A DNA stretch of 64,000 bases, from positions 1 through 64,000 of the IMG/VR virus record IMGVR_UViG_3300010354_000062; one strand, 5' to 3'. Numbering within the stretch: position 1 is the stretch's first letter; every line of letters starts with the position of its first letter. Shown one piece after another: positions 56,809-64,000 of this stretch. This DNA is from a virus. The translations under genes were made by a program, and so were the position numbers. The notes below the pieces were generated by a model, which was not told the DNA's origin, ran no database searches, and worked only from the letters and a program-made list of their open reading frames with translations.

Positions 56809-56991
56809 TTGTTACTAGCCGGGGAAGATCCGGAAAGTATCGATGATGAAAGTGTTTATGGATCTTATCGTAGACCGCAGGTAGTACACGATGATGTAGA
56901 TAACGACTATGATATTCCAGAACATATACGTTGGAAATTATTTTTAGCTAGAACTTTGATAATGCTGAAAAACAAGGAAGCCCATGCATAA
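56809..56991 (+). pseudogene. Headless 3' coding fragment or TTG-started small ORF
   Basis: A stretch in the +1 frame relative to the secreted-protein gene reads LLAGEDPESIDDESVYGSYRRPQVVHDDVDNDYDIPEHIRWKLFLARTLIMLKNKEAHA after splitting into two runs here: GEDPESIDDESVYGSY and then PEHIRWKLFLARTLIMLK. It has phage-like codon use and an acidic then helical design, but no ATG or GTG start. Only a TTG at 56809 is available, without a ribosome site. Either it is a truncated gene whose 5' part was replaced by the secreted-protein gene, or it is made by frameshifting. Its stop lies in the terminator loop. Confidence 0.5.
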
Positions 56992-57003
56992 TGGGCTTTT
57001 TTG
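56978..57003 (+). terminator. Rho-independent terminator overlapping the ORF end
   Basis: The 8-bp AAGCCCAT/ATGGGCTT stem (56978-56985 with 56991-56998) has a GCATA loop and a T-run. The stop codon of the preceding ORF lies in the loop. Confidence 0.9.
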
Positions 57004-57041
57004 TTTGGTAAAAATATTTTCGTTATTTGAGCATATAGGCT

Positions 57042-57070
57042 TTGACCTTGCTAAATAAAAAGCGCATAAT
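57042..57070 (+). promoter_or_regulatory. Overlapping sigma70 and late promoters for gene 32
   Basis: TTGACC (57042-57047) and CATAAT (57065-57070) are 17 nt apart, giving a sigma70-type promoter. A late-type box GCTAAATA (57050-57057) lies between them. The two would give transcripts differing by about 13 nt. Confidence 0.55.
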
Positions 57071-57121
57071 AGTTGTTATGCGAAAGGCATATAAGTCATT
57101 TACATTAAAGGCATAAGGAGG
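57063..57121 (+). promoter_or_regulatory. Gene 32 leader with alternative pairing over the ribosome site
   Basis: CGCATAA (57063-57069) can pair with TTATGCG (57076-57082). The same TTATGC can instead pair with GCATAA at 57111-57116, which overlaps the AAGGAGG site (57115-57121). T4 gene 32 is known to be controlled through its leader. Confidence 0.5.
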
Positions 57122-57128
57122 CTATAAA

Positions 57129-58106
57129 ATGGCAACACTAGCAGAAATTCGTGCTAAACTTCAAGAAGCACAAAACAAGAGCACAGGCTCTACATCAAGC
57201 GGCGGCGACAACGCAATTTACCCCCATTGGAACATGCAAGAAGGCAAAGAAGCGGTTATTCGCTTACTGCCAGACGGCAACTCTAAGAACACATTCTTTT
57301 GGGTTGAACGTGCAATGATTAAATTGCCGTTTGCCGGTCTAAAAGATCAGGCAGGTTCCGGTCCAGTACAAGTACAAGTTCCCTGCGTGGAAATGTACAA
57401 TGACGGTACCGTGTGTCCAATTCTTTCAGAAGTACGCGGTTGGTTCAAAGACAAGAGTCTAGAGGAAATGGGTCGTAAGTATTGGAAAAAGCGTTCATAC
57501 ATCTTCCAAGGCTTTGTTGTTGAAGATCCTATTAAAGAAGAAAAGACGCCAGAGAATCCAATTCGTAGATTCATCATTGGTCCTCAAATATATCAAATCA
57601 TCCGTTCGGCTCTAATGGATCCAGAGTTGGAAGAACTGCCAACTGACTACCTGCGTGGTGTTGACTTCCGTATTGCTAAGACAAGTAAAGGCGGCTTTGC
57701 TGATTACTCTACTTCAAAATGGAGTCGACGCGAACGTGCATTGAGCGACGTTGAAAAGACAGCTATCGAACAGTATGGTTTGTTTGACTTATCAGACTTC
57801 CTGCCCAAGAAGCCAACTGATGTTGAACTCAAGGTAATGAAGGAAATGTTTGAAGCGTCAGTTGACGGTGAAGCATATGACATGGAACGTTGGGGTCAAT
57901 ATTTCAAACCAGCTGGTATGGGTAGTGCTACTGGTGATCCAGTAAAAACTAGTCCCAAGGCATCTGCCCCAGTAACAGAAGATGACGATCCTCCGTTTGA
58001 ACCTGATAACAAGCCAGCAGCACCTGTTGCTAAGCCTGCTCCTAGTTCAGACAGCGCCAGTCGTGCGCAAGATATTCTTGCAAAGATCCGCGCTCGTAAC
58101 CAGTAA
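57129..58106 (+). CDS. 32: Single-stranded DNA-binding protein gp32
   Basis: A 325-residue ssDNA-binding protein for replication and recombination (T4: 301). It has a short basic N-terminal part (TLAEIRAKLQEAQNK) for cooperative binding, a core from YPHWNMQEGKEAVIRLLPDGN to about 240 and an acidic C-terminal tail (VTEDDDPPFEPD) that binds partner proteins, followed by a helical end. T4's zinc site (three Cys, one His) seems incomplete: only Cys86 and Cys96 are placed in the core. Strong AAGGAGG site. Confidence 0.94.
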   Translation: MATLAEIRAKLQEAQNKSTGSTSSGGDNAIYPHWNMQEGKEAVIRLLPDGNSKNTFFWVERAMIKLPFAGLKDQAGSGPVQVQVPCVEMYNDGTVCPILSEVRGWFKDKSLEEMGRKYWKKRSYIFQGFVVEDPIKEEKTPENPIRRFIIGPQIYQIIRSALMDPELEELPTDYLRGVDFRIAKTSKGGFADYSTSKWSRRERALSDVEKTAIEQYGLFDLSDFLPKKPTDVELKVMKEMFEASVDGEAYDMERWGQYFKPAGMGSATGDPVKTSPKASAPVTEDDDPPFEPDNKPAAPVAKPAPSSDSASRAQDILAKIRARNQ

Positions 58107-58112
58107 AAACTA

Positions 58113-58144
58113 AGAGAGTACGAGTTTCATAGCTCGTACTCTCT
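58113..58144 (+). promoter_or_regulatory. Long perfect hairpin between gene 32 and next gene
   Basis: A 12-bp perfect stem (58113-58124 with 58133-58144) has an 8-nt loop. No T-run follows, so it looks like an RNA-stabilising or processing hairpin rather than a standard terminator. Confidence 0.6.
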
Positions 58145-58162
58145 CTCACATGAGGATCTCAC

Positions 58163-58375
58163 ATGCCTAAACAAATCAAAATTAACGAAAATTTTTCATT
58201 AAACTACAGTAGTCGTGAAGCTGACAGCGGTGATACTGTTATGGATTGTAATATTTCATTTGACAATCCTAAAGATGATAGTACAATAATTCATCGACTA
58301 AACACCTGGCTCAAGGCCATCGGCCGCGCAGACATTGAAGTCTCACCAAAAGAATATCCCAAGGGAGTAAAATAA
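58163..58375 (+). CDS. Small conserved-type protein between gp32 and uvsX
   Basis: A 70-residue protein with DTVMDCNISFDNPKDDSTIIHRLNTWLKAIG, a pattern I associate with small proteins next to recombination genes in T4-like aquatic phages. It has no known activity. It begins 56 nt after gene 32 and ends one base before the uvsX ATG, so it is part of the recombination operon. Confidence 0.72.
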   Translation: MPKQIKINENFSLNYSSREADSGDTVMDCNISFDNPKDDSTIIHRLNTWLKAIGRADIEVSPKEYPKGVK

Positions 58376-58376
58376 T

Positions 58377-59450
58377 ATGGCAAAAGCATTTGATATTAGT
58401 AAATTTAGAAAAAGCATTACAAAAAGCATTGAAGGTCTTGGTGTAGGTTTTAATGATCCTACAGACTGGGTATCAACTGGTAACTATGCACTTAACTACC
58501 TAATCAGTGGCGACTTTCATCGTGGTGTTCCATTAGGTAAGGTCACAGTATTTGCGGGCGAGTCTGGTGCAGGTAAGAGTTTTATCTGTTCAGGCAATCT
58601 AGTAAGAAATGCGCAAAAACAAGGCATTTTTGTTGTACTTGTTGATTCAGAAAATGCCTTAGATCGTAATTGGCTCGAAGCATTGGGTGTTGACACAGCA
58701 GAAGATAAACTTCTTAAACTTAACATGGCCATGATTGATGACGTGGCTAAAACTATTGTTGAGTTTATGAAAGAATACAAGGCCATGGAGGAACGTCCTA
58801 AGGTCTTATTTGTGATTGATAGTCTTGGAATGTTATTGACGCCAACAGATATTAATCAGTTTGAAGCAGGCGACTTAAAAGGTGACATGGGTCGTAAGCC
58901 CAAGGCATTAACAGCACTGGTTCGTAATTGCGTTAATATGTTTGGTAGTTACAATGTTGGTTTGGTGGCAACTAACCATACATATGCTTCACAAGATATG
59001 TTTGATCCAGATGACAAAATTAGTGGTGGTCAAGGTTTCATTTATGCATCAAGTATTGTTGTTGCTATGAAAAAACTTAAATTGAAAGAAGATGAAGATG
59101 GTAACAAGATTTCAGAAGTACGTGGTATTCGTGCTGCCTGTAAGGTTATGAAAACTCGTTACGCAAAACCTTTTGAATCAGTTCAGGTTAAAATTCCTTA
59201 CGAAACCGGCATGAATCCTTATAGCGGCATTGTTGATCTTGCTGAAGGTAAAGGTATGTTGGTTAAAGATGGTAATCGTTTATCATTTACAACCAGCGAT
59301 GGAGAAATACTAAAATTCTATCGTAAGGAATGGGAACGTAACGAACAAGGATCCCTTGATACCTTAATGGAAGATATTACAAAGTATGGTGAAAAATCTG
59401 TTTCCGAGATAACTAATACAGTTGAATCAGAAACGGAGGGAGCTGAATGA
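58377..59450 (+). CDS. uvsX: Recombinase UvsX (RecA-like)
   Basis: A 357-residue RecA/RAD51-family strand-exchange protein (T4: 391). It has Walker A GESGAGKS at 61-68, VLFVIDSLGML as Walker B near 143 and the ATTN-like ATNHTYASQ segment around 198, with GGQGFIYASS following. It loads on gp32-covered ssDNA with UvsY to drive recombination and replication restart. Its stop overlaps the next start (ATGA). Confidence 0.96.
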   Translation: MAKAFDISKFRKSITKSIEGLGVGFNDPTDWVSTGNYALNYLISGDFHRGVPLGKVTVFAGESGAGKSFICSGNLVRNAQKQGIFVVLVDSENALDRNWLEALGVDTAEDKLLKLNMAMIDDVAKTIVEFMKEYKAMEERPKVLFVIDSLGMLLTPTDINQFEAGDLKGDMGRKPKALTALVRNCVNMFGSYNVGLVATNHTYASQDMFDPDDKISGGQGFIYASSIVVAMKKLKLKEDEDGNKISEVRGIRAACKVMKTRYAKPFESVQVKIPYETGMNPYSGIVDLAEGKGMLVKDGNRLSFTTSDGEILKFYRKEWERNEQGSLDTLMEDITKYGEKSVSEITNTVESETEGAE

Positions 59451-59692
59451 AAGAAGATTTAATTGCAGATATCTGGACACTTGTCATTGAACATATCCCT
59501 GAGAAATATCGTAAGGATGTGGCTGCTGATTTTATCAATACATTGATGGATTACGGTATTAAAGAAAGTGTCTTAGAAGGATTGCAGGGTGTTGACCCCT
59601 ATTTAGATACAGCTATAGAATATGTTATAGATGGGGAAGACATCGAAGCCGACGTAGAGGATGAAGATTACTACGACGAAGATGAGGAATAA
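59447..59692 (+). CDS. Small acidic protein between uvsX and uvsY
   Basis: An 81-residue protein: LIADIWTLVIEHIPEKYRKDVAADFINTLMDYGIKESVLEGLQGVDPYLDTAIEY, then a strongly acidic tail of Asp and Glu. This layout is what I expect of the small gene often found after uvsX in T4-like aquatic phages. The acidic tail may mimic DNA or contact recombination proteins. It is translationally coupled on both sides. Confidence 0.75.
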   Translation: MKEDLIADIWTLVIEHIPEKYRKDVAADFINTLMDYGIKESVLEGLQGVDPYLDTAIEYVIDGEDIEADVEDEDYYDEDEE

Positions 59693-60148
59693 ATGAATTG
59701 GTACGATCGGGTTTCTAAGGATATTTCAAATATACCTGATGCCGTGGCTTATTATGAAGCTGAATTAATTTCAGCAAAACAAGATGTCCGCATAGCGGGA
59801 AACATTGAGAAGGCAAGTTCGCAAATGCCTGGTATAGTAGAAAACCGATTTAATCAACTTCAAGAAATTGAAGCAATTCTTGAATATCTTAACATCGAAT
59901 TACGTAGACTTCGCAGTCAGCATTTCCGCAAATATCTTGAAAATTATCAACGTGCTTTGTCTTCTAGAGACTGTGAAAAGTTTGTAGAAGGCGAAGCTGA
60001 TGTTGTAGATTTTGAAAAAATTATCAACGACTTTGCCCTATTACGCAATAAATGGTTAGGCGTAATCAAGGCCCTCGATATTAAACAGTGGCAGTTATCT
60101 AATATTGTGAAGTTAAGAACTTCTGGGTTAGAAGATGCAACATTATGA
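59693..60148 (+). CDS. uvsY: Recombination mediator UvsY
   Basis: A 151-residue helical protein (T4 UvsY: 137) that helps UvsX displace gp32. It starts MNWYDRVSKDISNIPDAVAYYEAELISAKQDV, with central LNIELRRLRSQHFRKYLENYQRALSSRDCEKFVEGE, typical of UvsY in aquatic T4-like phages. Position after uvsX supports it. Its stop overlaps the next ATG (ATGA), linking it to the glycan island. Confidence 0.9.
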   Translation: MNWYDRVSKDISNIPDAVAYYEAELISAKQDVRIAGNIEKASSQMPGIVENRFNQLQEIEAILEYLNIELRRLRSQHFRKYLENYQRALSSRDCEKFVEGEADVVDFEKIINDFALLRNKWLGVIKALDIKQWQLSNIVKLRTSGLEDATL

Positions 60149-60900
60149 TATTAGGATATGGCCGAGCCGCTAAATTTGCTGTTGGTGCAGGCGGTAAGGA
60201 AATTTTTTACGAAGATGTATTTTCAAATGTAGAACATACAGTAGCATGGTCGGGTGTTGGCTACCACAATATCCTAAGACATCTAGAAAAAAACAATTTA
60301 GATTTTTATTACATAGATACTGGATATATTGGTAATAAAAAGTTAAAAACCTATAAACGCATTACCAAAAACAATATTAATGATGATCGCACAATAATTG
60401 ATCGTCCAAATGATAGGCTGGCACTTCTTAATTTTAATGATGAAATCTTTAAGAGAGGTAACAACATCTTAATTGTTCCACCTGATCAAAAAGTTTTAAC
60501 TTGTTGGGATCCAAATATCAAAGCTGATGAGTGGATTACGGATGTAAAAAATAAGTTATCGCAATATACAGATAGAAAAATTGTTATACGAGAAAGAATT
60601 AAAAACAGAGCAGATCGATTAGTACACAATACTTTCCTTGACGCATTAAGACAGGATATTCATGCGGTCATTGCTTGGTCAAGCAATTGTGCCGTAGAAA
60701 GTGTAATACATGGAGTTCCTGTAGTAAGTTTAGGCCCTACAGCAACTAAACAAGTAAGCCCGTTTACACTAGAACAAATTGATAATGTTCCGGACTTAGA
60801 TCATAGCCTAATTGAACGCTGGTTAAGACATTTAAGTTATTGCCAATTTACAGATGAAGAAATGGTATCTGGGTTGGCATTTAATTTACTTAACCAATAA
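60145..60900 (+). CDS. Glycosyltransferase-like protein (GT-B-like), paralogue 1 of 3
   Basis: A 251-residue protein, first of three relatives (62348, 63148). Shared features are FYYIDTGYIGN near 53, ITKNN then DRPNDRLALL, TDRKIVIRERIKNRADR near 145 and VIAWSSNCAVESVIHGVPVVSLGP near 172. The last resembles the donor-binding segment of GT-B enzymes and capsule or LPS transferases. No catalytic residue is certain. It is coupled to uvsY by an ATGA overlap, an unusual place for a surface-sugar gene. Confidence 0.65.
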   Translation: MILGYGRAAKFAVGAGGKEIFYEDVFSNVEHTVAWSGVGYHNILRHLEKNNLDFYYIDTGYIGNKKLKTYKRITKNNINDDRTIIDRPNDRLALLNFNDEIFKRGNNILIVPPDQKVLTCWDPNIKADEWITDVKNKLSQYTDRKIVIRERIKNRADRLVHNTFLDALRQDIHAVIAWSSNCAVESVIHGVPVVSLGPTATKQVSPFTLEQIDNVPDLDHSLIERWLRHLSYCQFTDEEMVSGLAFNLLNQ

Positions 60901-60908
60901 TATACCCA

Positions 60909-60916
60909 TATAAATA
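60909..60916 (+). promoter_or_regulatory. Perfect late promoter TATAAATA, 5 nt before ATG
   Basis: An exact T4 late consensus; AGGCT separates it from ATG 60922. No other leader. Confidence 0.8.
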
Positions 60917-60921
60917 AGGCT

Positions 60922-61683
60922 ATGAAAATAGTCTTAGTAACAGGGGGCTTTGACCCTATTCATTCAGGGCATATTGCCTATTTCAAAGCAGCACGTACTC
61001 TTGGCGACATGCTCATCGTTGGATTAAATTCAGACGAATGGCTAGAGAGAAAAAAAGGCAGAGCATTCATGCCGTGGAACGAGCGGCTGTGTGTTATTAA
61101 TAATTTAACAATGGTTGACGAAGTTTATACTTTTGACGACCAAGACGGTTCTGCCAAATCATTTATCCGTCAGGTAAGAGCACATTATCCCGATGCAACA
61201 CTAATATTTGCCAATGGGGGTGATCGCACAGCAGCTAATATTCCAGAAATGGATATTGTTGACAATAATCTTGAGTTTGCTTTTGGTGTTGGCGGAGAAG
61301 ATAAAAAGAATTCTAGTTCGTGGATACTTGAAGAATGGAAAGCTCCAAAAACACAAAGGCAATGGGGTTATTATCGTGTGTTACATGAAAATGGAAAATC
61401 TGTAAAAGTTAAAGAATTAACAGTAGAACCAGGCAAGTCTTTATCAATGCAACGTCATAACGACAGAGCCGAGCATTGGTTCGTTGCAGAGGGACGTGCT
61501 ACCGTCTATGGAATAAATGTAAAATCAGATTACGAAGTAGTTGGAGTGTACGAACAGTTTCATCATGTACACATTAGAAGAACAGAATGGCATCAATTAG
61601 CCAATGAAACTAATCTTCCTTTGAAACTAATAGAAATTCAATATGGAAATAACTGTATAGAAGAGGACATTGAACGCCGATGA
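60922..61683 (+). CDS. Nucleotidyltransferase-cupin fusion (sugar-nucleotide type)
   Basis: A 253-residue protein with two domains. Residues 1-135 are a cytidylyltransferase-like nucleotidyltransferase: GGFDPIHSGH with HxGH at 14-17, a GGDR motif at 99-102 and NSSSW at 130-134 in place of the ISST loop. Residues 145-245 are a mannose-6-phosphate isomerase type II cupin: VEPGKSLSMQRHNDRAEHW with H179, E184 and H185, and H224. Together they suggest a sugar- or polyol-phosphate activation enzyme with isomerase or product-shaping cupin. Perfect late box 5 nt before ATG. Confidence 0.86.
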   Translation: MKIVLVTGGFDPIHSGHIAYFKAARTLGDMLIVGLNSDEWLERKKGRAFMPWNERLCVINNLTMVDEVYTFDDQDGSAKSFIRQVRAHYPDATLIFANGGDRTAANIPEMDIVDNNLEFAFGVGGEDKKNSSSWILEEWKAPKTQRQWGYYRVLHENGKSVKVKELTVEPGKSLSMQRHNDRAEHWFVAEGRATVYGINVKSDYEVVGVYEQFHHVHIRRTEWHQLANETNLPLKLIEIQYGNNCIEEDIERR

Positions 61684-62351
61684 AAGTTTTTGTTGGATAC
61701 GATATTAGAGAAGATATTGCCTTTCAGGTTTGTGAATATAGTATTAAAAAGCATAATATTGATGCCGAAGTAATACCACTTAAACAAAAAGAACTGAGAG
61801 AAGCAGGTACATACACTAGAACTATTGATCCTTTAAGTTCTACTGAATTTACATTTACACGATTCCTAGTCCCATACCTTGCTGATTATAAAGGATGGGC
61901 CGTCTTCGTTGATTGTGATTTTGTATTTGTTGACGATGTCAAAAAATTATTTGATGTTGCCGATGACAATTACGCAGTTATGGTAGTAAAACATGATTAT
62001 ACACCTAAAGAAGATTTAAAGATGGATGGCTGTAAACAATTACCGTATCCAAGAAAAAATTGGAGTTCAACTATTCTTTGGAACTGCGGACACCCATCAA
62101 ACAGACAGGTCACTCCTGATCTTGTTAATTCGCAGACAGGACAATTCTTACATAGATTTCAATGGTTAAATGACAATGAAATTGGAGAACTAAAACCAGA
62201 ATGGAACTGGTTGGCTGGATGGTATAAAGAACCTCACGACGGAACTCCTAAAGCTATTCATTACACTGAGGGAGGACCTTGGTTCAAAGAATATAGAAGA
62301 TGTCCATATCATAAAACTTGGAAGCAGTATCTGCGTGAAATGCTCAAATGA
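61680..62351 (+). CDS. Glycosyltransferase with DxD motif
   Basis: A 223-residue GT-A-type glycosyltransferase. It starts KVFVGYDIREDIAFQVCEYSI, has TEFTFTRFLVPYLADYKGWAVFVDCDFVF with the metal-binding DCD at 78-80, and WNWLAGWY and KAIHYTEGGPWF further on, like GT8-type enzymes and phage relatives. It likely transfers an activated sugar, perhaps made by the upstream fusion protein. Start overlaps the previous stop (ATGA). Confidence 0.86.
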   Translation: MKVFVGYDIREDIAFQVCEYSIKKHNIDAEVIPLKQKELREAGTYTRTIDPLSSTEFTFTRFLVPYLADYKGWAVFVDCDFVFVDDVKKLFDVADDNYAVMVVKHDYTPKEDLKMDGCKQLPYPRKNWSSTILWNCGHPSNRQVTPDLVNSQTGQFLHRFQWLNDNEIGELKPEWNWLAGWYKEPHDGTPKAIHYTEGGPWFKEYRRCPYHKTWKQYLREMLK

Positions 62352-63154
62352 GTAACTGGATTTTTTTAAGTAAACACGGCACAGACCCCTTTATAAATCA
62401 GTTTGCAACTGGCTGCGGCTCTACTCCTTTAGACACAGAAAATTTTGTCTATGAAGAATCATCGTCACCTTTATGTTTTAGAGGTATACTAAAGAAAAAA
62501 ATAATCAAACAATGTTGGGACGACCGTAGAGATTTTTATTTTATGGATACGGGTTATTTTGGCAACGAATCAACTGCCTCAAATCCAAACGGATATAAAA
62601 TTTGGCACCGGATCGTAAAAAATAATCTACAACATAATCTTGTAGTGAAACGTCCGTCTGATAGGTGGGAATCTTTAAATAAAAAAATATTGCCTTGGAA
62701 AACTCCGGGAAGAAAAATTCTCATCGCTGCTCCTGATGAAAAGCCATGTAAGTTTTACGATATAAATTTAGAAAATTGGTTACAGACTACTGTGAGCGAA
62801 ATTAAAAAGTATACAGATAGACCAGTTGAGGTACGTCAACGATCAAAATTACGTATAGACAGAACAGTATCAAATACATTACAGTCCGCACTAGACGACG
62901 ATGTTTTTGCGTTAGTAACCTTTAATTCAAACGCTGCTACAGAATCTATTTTGTACGGCATACCAGCATTTGTATTGGCACCAGTTAGTGCAGCTCTTCC
63001 GGTTGCTTCTAACGATTTGTCTAAGATAGAAACACCAAATTATGCAAGTATAGACGAACGGTATGAATGGGCGTGCCATCTTGCCTATGGACAGTTTAGT
63101 GTAAAAGAATTAAAAACAGGTCAAGCAAAAACAATGCTTGAGGAATTATGGTAA
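62348..63154 (+). CDS. Glycosyltransferase-like protein (GT-B-like), paralogue 2 of 3
   Basis: A 268-residue relative of 60145 and 63148. It has FYFMDTGYFGN near 60, IVKNNLQHN, KRPSDRWESLN, TDRPVEVRQRSKLRIDR near 157 and LVTFNSNAATESILYGIPAFVLAP near 194. ATGA overlap with the DxD transferase suggests that the two cooperate on one glycan. Confidence 0.68.
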   Translation: MSNWIFLSKHGTDPFINQFATGCGSTPLDTENFVYEESSSPLCFRGILKKKIIKQCWDDRRDFYFMDTGYFGNESTASNPNGYKIWHRIVKNNLQHNLVVKRPSDRWESLNKKILPWKTPGRKILIAAPDEKPCKFYDINLENWLQTTVSEIKKYTDRPVEVRQRSKLRIDRTVSNTLQSALDDDVFALVTFNSNAATESILYGIPAFVLAPVSAALPVASNDLSKIETPNYASIDERYEWACHLAYGQFSVKELKTGQAKTMLEELW

Positions 63155-63891
63155 AAGAAGTTTCATATGAAGAAATGTTTGCTCGTAGTGCAGGTGATCC
63201 TCGACCTCTTGTCTATAGAGGCATTGTAAAAAGAAAACACATTCACCAAGCCACAAAAAATAATCAAGAATTTTTCTACATGGATACTGGATATTTTGGC
63301 AATTTTAAAACAGAAGGTAATCCAAACGGGAAAAAAATATACCATAGAGTAGTTCGTAATGAGTTACAAAAATCTGTATTTGAAGATTGGCCTGATGATC
63401 GTTGGAAAAAACTTATAAAAATTGATCCTCGGTTGCAATGGAAAGGTTGGAAAAAACCAGGAAAAAATATTCTGTTAATTTTACCTAATCCAAAATCCTG
63501 TCACTTCTTTGGCACCGAACTTGATATCTGGCGCAGCAACGTAATACAAGAAATTAGAAAACACACCGATAGACCAATTATCGAAAGGAAAAAAGGATCT
63601 AGAGGAGATAGAAATACTTACAGCATATATGATGCACTAGATAATGACGTACATTCTCTTGTAGCATTTAACAGTATTGCAGCCATTGAAGCCATTGCAT
63701 ATGGTGTGCCTGCTTTTGTTTCAGTTTCATGCGCGGCATGGCCTTTAGCTAATCATGATCTATCTGTTATAGAAAATCCTCATCGTCCAGATGAAAAACT
63801 TATTCATAAACATTGTTGTTCATTGGCCTACGGTCAATTTACTTCAGAAGAAATAGCCAACGGTACGGCTTGGAAAACTGTAAAGAGATAA
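63148..63891 (+). CDS. Glycosyltransferase-like protein (GT-B-like), paralogue 3 of 3
   Basis: A 247-residue relative of the two above. It has FYMDTGYFGN near 44, VVRNELQKS, DWPDDRWKKL, TDRPIIERKKGSRGDR near 139 and LVAFNSIAAIEAIAYGVPAFVSVS. It overlaps the end of the previous gene by 7 nt. The three copies keep the two motif blocks but differ elsewhere, which suggests different acceptors or donors. Confidence 0.68.
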   Translation: MVKEVSYEEMFARSAGDPRPLVYRGIVKRKHIHQATKNNQEFFYMDTGYFGNFKTEGNPNGKKIYHRVVRNELQKSVFEDWPDDRWKKLIKIDPRLQWKGWKKPGKNILLILPNPKSCHFFGTELDIWRSNVIQEIRKHTDRPIIERKKGSRGDRNTYSIYDALDNDVHSLVAFNSIAAIEAIAYGVPAFVSVSCAAWPLANHDLSVIENPHRPDEKLIHKHCCSLAYGQFTSEEIANGTAWKTVKR

Positions 63892-63892
63892 T

Positions 63893-64000
63893 ATGAATTT
63901 ATTACTTAACGATAAAGAACTGGCAAACTTTTTAATTAGCTTACTTGACTTAAAGACGGAAGCATTAAACATCCCTATCCAAGAAACCCATACAGCTGAA
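63893..64000 (+). CDS. Partial ORF cut by the window end
   Basis: An open frame of 36 codons starting at ATG 63893, one base after the previous stop: MNLLLNDKELANFLISLL and onward. It is open to the end of the window. No identity can be given. Confidence 0.55.
   Translation, partial: MNLLLNDKELANFLISLLDLKTEALNIPIQETHTAE

Overview
The window is a contiguous part of the genome of a T4-like contractile-tailed phage (myovirus, class Caudoviricetes) of the aquatic, cyanophage/pelagiphage-like kind. The assignment rests on recognisable T4 core proteins: major capsid gp23, neck gp13 and gp14, tail completion gp15, sheath gp18, tube gp19, head-completion gp4, terminase gp16 and gp17, gp32, UvsX, UvsY and a gp1-like dNMP kinase. 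Boxes close to the T4 late-promoter consensus TATAAATA precede many transcription units. The DNA is AT-rich. The host cannot be read directly. One unusually GC-rich gene for a secreted Ala/Lys/Pro-rich protein (56568-56792) resembles periplasmic proteins of betaproteobacteria, which is only a weak hint. I saw no tRNA, integrase, CRISPR array or photosynthesis gene.

Layout. 1-1175 is the capsid gene with a strong terminator. 1263-25404 is a block of adhesins: small paralogous beta proteins, two related fibre proteins, two giant fibres of 1842 and 2557 residues that begin with seven chitin-binding-type repeats each, a fibre with a self-cleaving S74 chaperone, and three tandem polyglycine adhesins. 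25412-36881 is an oxygenase/halogenase island: a 13-gene minus-strand operon behind one perfect late promoter, encoding two flavin-dependent tryptophan-halogenase homologues, eight Fe(II)/2-oxoglutarate (2OG) oxygenase-like proteins, an SGNH-like protein and two unknowns. Three further 2OG-like genes flank it and a fourth lies at 50128. 36878-39160 (minus) carries a full-length GroEL chaperonin and two small proteins. 39169-42846 holds gp15 and gp14 (minus) divergent from gp13 (plus). 42895-56459 holds dNMP kinase, an HNH protein, sheath, tube, a tube-like protein, gp4, a 2OG protein, gp16, gp17 and conserved unknowns. 56568-60148 has the secreted protein and the replication/recombination set gp32-uvsX-uvsY. 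60145 to the end is a glycan island: a nucleotidyltransferase-cupin fusion, a DxD glycosyltransferase and three paralogous glycosyltransferase-like proteins.

How it works together. Structural and packaging genes are driven by late boxes of two kinds: boxes with a leader and a Shine-Dalgarno sequence before abundant proteins (fibres, sheath, tube), and boxes exactly 5 nt before ATG, which predict leaderless mRNAs, before neck, terminase and accessory genes. The strongest candidate for an undescribed system is the halogenase/2OG-oxygenase operon beside the adhesin block. It may build or modify a halogenated or hydroxylated product, or modify phage or host proteins or surface sugars. Function is inferred from families and context only.
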